The translations under genes were made by a program, and so were the position numbers. From an uncultured Treponema sp. (GTDB lineage Bacteria > Spirochaetota > Spirochaetia > Treponematales > Treponemataceae), in assembly GCA_937901865.1 (NCBI GenBank), contig CALDID010000056.1, positions 1-10,474 on the forward strand: DNA of 10,474 nucleotides, read 5' to 3'. Each line of letters begins with the position of its first letter. Within the stretch, counting starts at the first letter, position 1. The notes under the pieces were generated by a model. It was not told the DNA's origin. It did not search any database and was given only the letters and a program-made list of their open reading frames with translations. Positions 5,708-10,474 of this stretch are shown here, piece after piece.

Positions 5708-5731
5708 ACCTGTAAGGGAGCGAAAAAAGAT

Positions 5732-8700
5732 ATGGACGTGAAAAGAGTACGGTTTTATTTTGATGGCGGATATGCAGAAAGCGAAATTGTGAAAAAAGGC
5801 TTTTCGCTCTCTGAAATCTATTACAACAAGCTACAGGCGGCTGACGGCTCGGTAAAGCTCTCTATTCCGTTCAATATCGAAATCGCAAACCTGTTGAAAG
5901 CCGAAATCAACCAGAGAGTGAAAGCGGAGCTTTTCGACAGCGCAAAAAAAGTGATTTACACGGGCTATCTCAAGCAAGATGTTGCTTTTCAAAAGGGGCA
6001 ACGCAATGAGCCTATAACGCTTACTGTTGTTTCGCCGTCGTTCTATCTGGACAAGGAACTGCCCCGAAATATCGCTATCGTAAATCAGAGTGTGAACACG
6101 ATTATTCAAAAAGTGTTGACTGAAATCGGCTTTGAGGAAGGCATAAAGAACACAGGGCTTAATGAGTTTTTGCCGTTCTTCAGCGCGGAAAAAGGAGAAA
6201 GCGCAAAGTCGATTTTAGCAGAATTATGCTATGAGTTCGGCTATGTGTATTATTTCGACAATCTCGGACGTTTTAGCGTTAGAGAGCTTTTCGACGATAT
6301 GCCGCGCGATATAAAGAGTATTAAGGCTGTAATGGACGGCAAAGTATTACTCGATAAGCTCAAAATACAGGCGAAAGAACACGAGGCGGATTTTGTGAGA
6401 GCGACGTGGCAACAAGTAGAGGCTTTTCAGAATACGCTTGTTTTTTCCGATACGCAGGGCGCGGAAGGCAATGACAAATGCCGTATCAAAATAAATAGCG
6501 GTTGGTCGATGTTCGCCACAGAGGAAGACGGGAAAGGCTTCTTGAAAATCAATTACTGCGATTTCGACAGCACGAAAGGCGATGTGCTTTATGTTGACGG
6601 CATAAACGCAGATGTTGTATTTGACAGCGGCATTGATTGGAATGTAACCGACATCGACACGGACGGAAGCAAACTTTGTGCAAAAGCGATTGTTACCGCA
6701 TTAAACAAAAGTTCGAAAGCGTTGTATTGCCGAAAGCTCGATATTTACGCAAAACAGGCATATATTGCGACAAGTACAAATGAATGTGTATCGACAACAG
6801 GACATACAGCAAAAGAAGTAGAACTCAAATATTTGTACAAGAAAACGCAGGCGGAAAAGTTTACACAGCGGCTGGCGAATTATTACCGATATTGCAATTT
6901 CACGATTACAGCGAAAAGCGTCAAAGAATATGAGCTAGGCTCTTTTGTGAAAGTTGAGGAATACGGCACGGGTACTTTTTACGGGCGCATTATCCAAAAG
7001 CAATACAGCCTTGAAAAAAACGCGATTGAATACAAGATAGAAACGATAACCGACTTTACGCCTGCAACAGTGGACACGACAGGACACAGTAATTCTGTAA
7101 ATGCTGCCTCGGCTCTCCGGGGCGAAAAAGGCGACGCTGGACGGAGCGGACAGGACGGAGCAACGCCATATTGCTATTTAGAGAAGGCAAGCGTTACGTT
7201 CTCGGTTGACGATGTGGGCAAGGTTGAGGGGATAAAATACCGTATTCCTATTCATTGTATGGTCGATAATGTTGAATTGCCGTTTACGATTGGAGAGATT
7301 GAAAAGAAAGACGGCATAAAGATAACGCCGTATGAAATCAAAGACGAGTATAACCACATTGTCGAAAAGGGAATTGACGTTGAAACAGTCAAAGACTTTT
7401 TGCTTACAGCAGGGAGCGTTACGATACCGCTTACTTTTACAGAGGTTGAGCACTCGTATGCGTACGGCGACCCTGAAGAGAGAATAGTTATCGGCGTTTT
7501 AGAAGAGCTGTTAGCTTATGGAGAGGTGGCGTTAGAGAGCGCGGACAGCATTGTAGATTACAAGCTCCCGTTTACGTGGGCGGTGCAAAGGCTTGCGATT
7601 TATCGAGGCGCGAAAACGAGTATTGACGGCTTCCTTTCTCCAGATACGAAGGTCAATTTGCATAGAGGCGATTGGTTTACGTGGGCAGGAGCGAACCACA
7701 CGAAAGCGGTGTATAACGGCGTTACAGTGGATTTCTGCACGGGCGGCGTGTATAAGTGGAACGGGGAATATTGGGAAAAAGACGAGAGCGAAGAGCATTT
7801 GGGCGCGGCATTAACCGACGTGTTGAGCGTGAACGACGCTATGCTAAAGGCGAATAATGACAAAATGGAATTGCTTTTGAAAGAGGTTGCCTCTAGTAAG
7901 ATTTTTGTGCAGGAACTTATTGCAACAACGATAAACGCAGACACGGCGACAATGGCGAGCGCATTTATCGGAGCACTGACGGCGAACGAAGCGATGATGA
8001 AAAGCATTGCAACCGATAAAGAGTTTGCAAAGTATTTTATGAGCAATAAGCTCGTTATGAAAGCAGACCCAACCGACACAGAGCTTGACGGCTCTATGAG
8101 AAGCCAAACTTTCGACGATACCGACCATACAGCAGGCTGGGAAATCAAACAGAACGGCGACGCTACTTTCTATAATATGAATGCGGTCGGCGGAAAGTTT
8201 AAGGATATTATCGCGACAGGGGGAGAATTCAATAATATTACGGTAGATAAGTCATCGATACTCTACGGCTCTATAAAAGTAGGAGGGACTTTGGAGGTTG
8301 ACGGTGTATTTAACGTTGATTTTAATCACAAACTCACAGGTAAGTCTTTTACACTCACAGGCGAGCAAGCCAAAAATACAAAATGGACAGGTCTTGACCC
8401 CGCAGGGTCGCACTATAAAGGTATACACTTTACAGCACTTTACTTGAGCCAAAGCGAAAATACTGAACGTAGTGCAGGCAATTCTACGGGGTGGCATACA
8501 GAGTGGTGGATAACGGTGAAATGCGACAAAGCAGTACAGGATTCAAACGAAAAATGGGTCAGCGCAGGCGTTCATTATTTTCTTGATGATAAACATTTTG
8601 GTTGGACAACAGGCAAGCATGGCGACGGGTGGGAGGTTGACGGTACGGTATATATGAAATATGCCGACCTCGAAATACCTTGTTTTTTGCAATGGCAGCT

Positions 8701-8800
8701 TCCTAATATGGAAAGCTCTGAGTCTCAAACAGAAGTGAATTCTATGAGGTACAAAGAGCATTTTGCATATATATCAAATGGAACTTTAAAGTTTTCCTAA
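5732..8800 (+). CDS. Tail hub/fibre fusion protein (tail-tip hub, collagen-like linker, receptor-binding part)
   Basis: This 1022-aa virion protein is the largest gene here. AAGGGAG (5714-5720) precedes the ATG. Residues about 1-450 resemble the gp27/Tal-type hub at the tail tip. Landmarks are IPFNIEIANLLKAEINQRV, SVNTIIQKVLTEIGFEEG, ELCYEFGYVYYFDNLGRFSV and a late section RLANYYRYCNFTITAKS...YELGSFVKVEEYG. Residues 464-476 are a short collagen-like Gly-X-Y run (GEKGDAGRSGQDG). Further beta domains follow, with a helical coiled segment near 703-772. Shaft-like beta repeats then appear (GDATFYNMNAVGGKFKDI, GSIKVGGTLEVDGVFN). The end is an aromatic-rich domain (from about 880) that is the likely receptor-binding tip. 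No endopeptidase motif is evident. A tape-measure and distal-tail gene normally precede such a gene; neither is present. Confidence 0.85.
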   Translation: MDVKRVRFYFDGGYAESEIVKKGFSLSEIYYNKLQAADGSVKLSIPFNIEIANLLKAEINQRVKAELFDSAKKVIYTGYLKQDVAFQKGQRNEPITLTVVSPSFYLDKELPRNIAIVNQSVNTIIQKVLTEIGFEEGIKNTGLNEFLPFFSAEKGESAKSILAELCYEFGYVYYFDNLGRFSVRELFDDMPRDIKSIKAVMDGKVLLDKLKIQAKEHEADFVRATWQQVEAFQNTLVFSDTQGAEGNDKCRIKINSGWSMFATEEDGKGFLKINYCDFDSTKGDVLYVDGINADVVFDSGIDWNVTDIDTDGSKLCAKAIVTALNKSSKALYCRKLDIYAKQAYIATSTNECVSTTGHTAKEVELKYLYKKTQAEKFTQRLANYYRYCNFTITAKSVKEYELGSFVKVEEYGTGTFYGRIIQKQYSLEKNAIEYKIETITDFTPATVDTTGHSNSVNAASALRGEKGDAGRSGQDGATPYCYLEKASVTFSVDDVGKVEGIKYRIPIHCMVDNVELPFTIGEIEKKDGIKITPYEIKDEYNHIVEKGIDVETVKDFLLTAGSVTIPLTFTEVEHSYAYGDPEERIVIGVLEELLAYGEVALESADSIVDYKLPFTWAVQRLAIYRGAKTSIDGFLSPDTKVNLHRGDWFTWAGANHTKAVYNGVTVDFCTGGVYKWNGEYWEKDESEEHLGAALTDVLSVNDAMLKANNDKMELLLKEVASSKIFVQELIATTINADTATMASAFIGALTANEAMMKSIATDKEFAKYFMSNKLVMKADPTDTELDGSMRSQTFDDTDHTAGWEIKQNGDATFYNMNAVGGKFKDIIATGGEFNNITVDKSSILYGSIKVGGTLEVDGVFNVDFNHKLTGKSFTLTGEQAKNTKWTGLDPAGSHYKGIHFTALYLSQSENTERSAGNSTGWHTEWWITVKCDKAVQDSNEKWVSAGVHYFLDDKHFGWTTGKHGDGWEVDGTVYMKYADLEIPCFLQWQLPNMESSESQTEVNSMRYKEHFAYISNGTLKFS

Positions 8801-8807
8801 TACGCAG

Positions 8808-8838
8808 AAATAGGGCTGTGAAAGGCTCTATTTTTTTT
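8808..8838 (+). terminator. Intrinsic terminator after the hub/fibre gene
   Basis: AATAGGGC (8809-8816) pairs with GCTCTATT (8825-8832), 8 bp with one G-U, with an 8-nt loop. A run of T follows to 8838. It lies 8 nt after the TAA of the 1022-aa gene and closes the tail operon. Confidence 0.88.
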
Positions 8839-8890
8839 GTGTTTTTATAGAAAAAAAGCGCATTTAATAAGTATCATAGATATAAAAGTA

Positions 8891-8919
8891 TTGACAGAAA
8901 TAAATAAATATGATAGTAT
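8891..8919 (+). promoter_or_regulatory. Sigma-A-type promoter for the small-gene cassette
   Basis: A perfect -35 TTGACA (8891-8896), a 17-nt spacer and a -10 TAGTAT (8914-8919) lie in an AT-rich stretch. AGGAGG at 8937-8942 and ATG 8950 follow at the expected distance. This drives the 46-aa gene and perhaps the 31-aa and RHH genes beyond it. Confidence 0.82.
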
Positions 8920-8949
8920 ATATACATCAAGAGTGCAGGAGGTTAAACA

Positions 8950-9090
8950 ATGACTTTTGATGAAGAAATGAGGGCTTACGAGGCAAAAACTCGAAGAATA
9001 GAAGCCCACCGACGATTTATCAAAGACTTGCTTTCAGGGCTGTCTAAAGTGATAATCGCCGTAACTGGTTTAGTTATCGCTCTAAAGTAA
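8950..9090 (+). CDS. 46-aa small membrane protein
   Basis: This short gene has a consensus AGGAGG Shine-Dalgarno 7 nt before its ATG and a strong promoter at 8891-8919, so it is very likely expressed despite its size. The N-terminal 26 residues are charged and helical (DEEMRAYEAKTRRIEAHRRF). A single hydrophobic C-terminal helix follows (SKVIIAVTGLVIALK), giving a likely tail-anchored topology. I do not recognise a family. Small phage membrane proteins of this type can act in superinfection exclusion, lysis control or as toxins; none can be assigned. It is followed by a GC-rich hairpin at 9100-9125. Confidence 0.72.
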   Translation: MTFDEEMRAYEAKTRRIEAHRRFIKDLLSGLSKVIIAVTGLVIALK

Positions 9091-9099
9091 AAGCGAGCG

Positions 9100-9125
9100 G
9101 GCGGGAAAGGTTAGAGCTTCCCGCC
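9100..9125 (+). terminator. GC-rich hairpin, possible terminator
   Basis: GGCGGGAA (9100-9107) and TTCCCGCC (9118-9125) form a perfect 8-bp stem with a 10-nt loop. It is followed by TTGCATAATACTTTATT, an imperfect T-tract. It could end the 46-aa gene transcript or act as a stability element that lets some transcription pass to 9159. Confidence 0.6.
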
Positions 9126-9158
9126 TTGCATAATACTTTATTGTATGAGGCGTGTCAA

Positions 9159-9254
9159 ATGGACAATAATGAATTTCGAGATGAAATTATTGATTTTTTA
9201 TGGATAGGGCTTGCGATAGCCTTTATCGTGCTTTTGAAAACGGGGGTGCTGTGA
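9159..9254 (+). CDS. 31-aa single-span membrane peptide
   Basis: This gene encodes a short polar N-terminus (MDNNEFRDEIIDF) and a hydrophobic helix (LWIGLAIAFIVLL) ending KTGVL. TGAGG (9146-9150) lies 8 nt before the ATG. Its TGA overlaps the ATG of the ribbon-helix-helix gene (TGATG, 9252-9256), so the two are translationally coupled. A very small hydrophobic peptide coupled to a DNA-binding protein recalls small membrane toxins with antitoxin or regulator partners. That is inference only; the peptide has no family-specific motif I can name. Confidence 0.62.
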   Translation: MDNNEFRDEIIDFLWIGLAIAFIVLLKTGVL

Positions 9255-9484
9255 TGGGCGAGCAATATTTGAAGAGCGGGCGCGGTGGCGTGCGAGAGGG
9301 TGCAGGTAGACCCAAAGGAGCGAAAAACAAGGTTGAGGCACAAGGCACTAAACGGCTTCAGATACAGCTTTCGACTTCTAAAGAAGAACTCGAAGAGATT
9401 GACGCGCTTTGTGAGAAAACAGGGCTAAATCGCTCTCGATTTATTCGTGAGTGCGTGCGATTTTGGAAAGAAAAACACGATTAA
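9254..9484 (+). CDS. Small ribbon-helix-helix DNA-binding protein
   Basis: This 76-aa protein is likely a transcriptional regulator or plasmid/phage copy-type repressor. The N-terminus has the Gly/Arg motif GGVREGAGRPKGAKNK (about residues 11-26), common ahead of RHH domains. A strand KRLQIQLSTS follows, then two helices, KEELEEIDALCEKTG and NRSRFIRECVRFWKEKH, in the ribbon-helix-helix pattern. I chose ATG 9254 because it overlaps the stop of the 31-aa gene. An upstream ATG at 9200 in the same frame would add 18 residues of unrelated sequence. Just downstream lie phased CGGTAAG boxes (9497-9557), plausible binding sites for this protein. A role as regulator of the mini-ORF cassette is the simplest reading. 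Confidence 0.78.
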   Translation: MGEQYLKSGRGGVREGAGRPKGAKNKVEAQGTKRLQIQLSTSKEELEEIDALCEKTGLNRSRFIRECVRFWKEKHD

Positions 9485-9496
9485 AAATGCTTATAG

Positions 9497-9557
9497 CTTA
9501 CCGTCGGTAAGGTGTATTAAATACAGGCGGTAAGATGTACACAATACAGGCGGTAAG
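9497..9557. repeat. Phased CGGTAAG direct repeats with one inverted copy (iteron/operator-like)
   Basis: CGGTAAG occurs at 9505-9511, 9528-9534 and 9551-9557, exactly 23 bp apart. The first copy also forms the near-palindrome CTTACCG-T-CGGTAAG (9497-9511). The 23-bp units at 9506-9528 and 9529-9551 match at 19 of 23 positions, and TACAGG precedes the second and third boxes. Two-turn phasing is typical of iterons or multi-site operators. No replication initiator is encoded in the window, so operator sites for the adjacent RHH protein are the favoured reading. Confidence 0.75.
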
Positions 9558-9614
9558 ATTTTTTATACAACGCTTGCTCGCTCGTGCGTGTCTGCGAGAA
9601 AAAAGCGGTTGATT
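9558..9614. other. Trailer side of the CRISPR array, no gene seen
   Basis: This AT-rich stretch is followed by a small stem, CTCGC (9577-9581) / GCGAG (9594-9598). By repeat polarity this is the trailer (leader-distal) side. No ORF or promoter is evident. The stem might end the leftward pre-crRNA, but this is weak. Confidence 0.4.
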
Positions 9615-10425
9615 GTTTCAATTCACGCTCCCGTGAAGGAGCGACGTGTTTCTGCTCTATATCTTTTCTGTAAAAACATGTTTCAATTCACGCTCCCGTG
9701 AAGGAGCGACACGAAGAAGAAACTCAGAGCCAAGAGCGCAGGCGTTTCAATTCACGCTCCCGTGAAGGAGCGACCCACATTTTGCGGCGAATTTTGTGGA
9801 TAATGTGGAGTTTCAATTCACGCTCCCGTGAAGGAGCGACTCAAAAAAGCCTTATTGCCGATGAGTGCGTCTAAGTTTCAATTCACGCTCCCGTGAAGGA
9901 GCGACTTGACGGCAATACGCTGTTGTTTAGGTCGTCTAAGTTTCAATTCACGCTCCCGTGAAGGAGCGACATAGCTTGTATTGGCTTAACAGATTATCAA
10001 TTTAGTTTCAATTCACGCTCCCGTGAAGGAGCGACTGATAAAGCATCTTGACAATTCATCAAATTATGATGTTTCAATTCACGCTCCCGTGAAGGAGCGA
10101 CCACAGGCAGAAATTACAATTTTGCTTGACTATATGTTTCAATTCACGCTCCCGTGAAGGAGCGACGATATTAACAACGTGATTGTTATCGGGCGTTTAA
10201 CGTTTCAATTCACGCTCCCGTGAAGGAGCGACCCTCAATCTTGACTGTCATACTTCACTCCTTAAAGAAGTTTCAATTCACGCTCCCGTGAAGGAGCGAC
10301 ACTATCGTGAACTAAATCATCAAGTTTTGTTTCTGTTTCAATTCACGCTCCCGTGAAGGAGCGACGCTCGGTCAAGATATTTAAGAACTTAATCCCTTGA
10401 CGTTTCAATTCACGCTCCCGTGAAG
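9615..10425 (-). CRISPR. Type I-C-like CRISPR array, 12 full repeats plus one truncated, 12 spacers
   Basis: The 31-nt repeat begins GTTTCAATTC and ends GAAGGAGCGAC on the plus strand. Starts are at 9615, 9680, 9744, 9810, 9875, 9940, 10005, 10071, 10136, 10202, 10270, 10335 and 10402 (the last cut at 10425). The twelve complete copies are identical. Spacers are 33-37 nt (34, 33, 35, 34, 34, 34, 35, 34, 35, 37, 34, 36). On the minus strand the repeat runs GTCGCTCC...GGAGCG...ATTGAAAC, with a 6-bp CGCTCC/GGAGCG stem. That is the type I-C form, with ATTGAAAC as the end of the crRNA 5' handle. Transcription is therefore leftward, with the leader beyond the right end. No cas genes are in the window, so the subtype rests on repeat sequence and lengths. 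Confidence 0.97.
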
Positions 10426-10474
10426 AGATCGGAAGAGCGTCGTGTAGGGAAAGAGTGTAGATCTCGGTGGTCGC
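10426..10474. other. Illumina TruSeq adapter contamination
   Basis: The last 49 bases begin AGATCGGAAGAGCGTCGTGT and continue as the standard TruSeq adapter read-through sequence. They follow repeat 13 after its 24th base. This is library-construction sequence, not genomic DNA, and the true right flank of the array is unknown. Confidence 0.98.

Noticed and set aside
8280..8800. Diversity-generating retroelement variable region at the fibre C-terminus
   Set aside because: No reverse transcriptase or template repeat is present in the window.
9497..9557. Plasmid replication origin
   Set aside because: The spacing is iteron-like, but there is no Rep gene, no DnaA box and no AT-rich unwinding region that I could identify.
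9615..10401. Spacers targeting this window itself
   Set aside because: By eye I found no long match between any spacer and the rest of the window. Spacer 9 resembles the resident ssb only at the protein level.
10426..10474. Terminal 49 bases as leader sequence or a new element
   Set aside because: They match Illumina TruSeq adapter exactly as I know it, so they are artificial.

Overview
The window looks like part of a tailed-phage or prophage region of a Bacillota-type (Gram-positive-like) bacterium, joined on its right side to a CRISPR array that has no cas genes in view. The assignment rests on strong GGAGG-type ribosome binding sites, sigma-A-like promoters, HK97-type head genes of the kind seen in Bacillota siphophages, and a type I-C-like CRISPR repeat. 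I cannot name a species. The last 49 bases (10426-10474) are Illumina TruSeq adapter, so the right end is an assembly artefact.

Layout. Bases 1-1262 hold an unknown 79-aa gene, a strong terminator overlapping a strong promoter, one long frame cut by an in-frame amber codon (343-1059), and a zinc-ribbon gene. From 1243 a head and connector operon follows: HK97-fold major capsid protein (with a probable -1 frameshift that adds 42 residues), head-tail connector, HK97 gp10-like protein, probable tail terminator, an unknown 127-aa protein, and an HNH endonuclease. Converging on it from the minus strand is a two-gene unit: a CopG-type ribbon-helix-helix protein and a short SSB that lacks the usual acidic tail. 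The plus strand resumes with a two-helix membrane protein (holin-like) and a 1022-aa tail hub/fibre protein, closed by a clear intrinsic terminator.

The stretch 8839-9614 carries a sigma-A-like promoter, two tiny membrane-protein genes too short for routine gene finding, a second ribbon-helix-helix gene translationally coupled to one of them, and three CGGTAAG boxes phased exactly 23 bp apart. The array then runs 9615-10425: 12 identical 31-nt repeats plus one cut repeat, with 12 spacers of 33-37 nt. Repeat polarity indicates transcription to the left, so the leader and any cas genes would lie beyond the right end.

How it may work together. The structural genes give a partial virion set: capsid, connector, tail completion and hub/fibre. 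Terminase, portal, protease, major tail protein and tape measure are all absent, so this is either a rearranged, reduced or satellite-like element or a misjoined contig. The array appears aimed at rival mobile elements. Spacer 9 encodes the N-terminus of an SSB homologous to, but clearly different in sequence from, the SSB encoded in this same window. Spacer 10 covers a Shine-Dalgarno and start codon. Best leads: the capsid frameshift, the SSB-targeting spacer, the phased repeats with the mini-ORF/RHH cassette next to the array, and the amber-interrupted gene.
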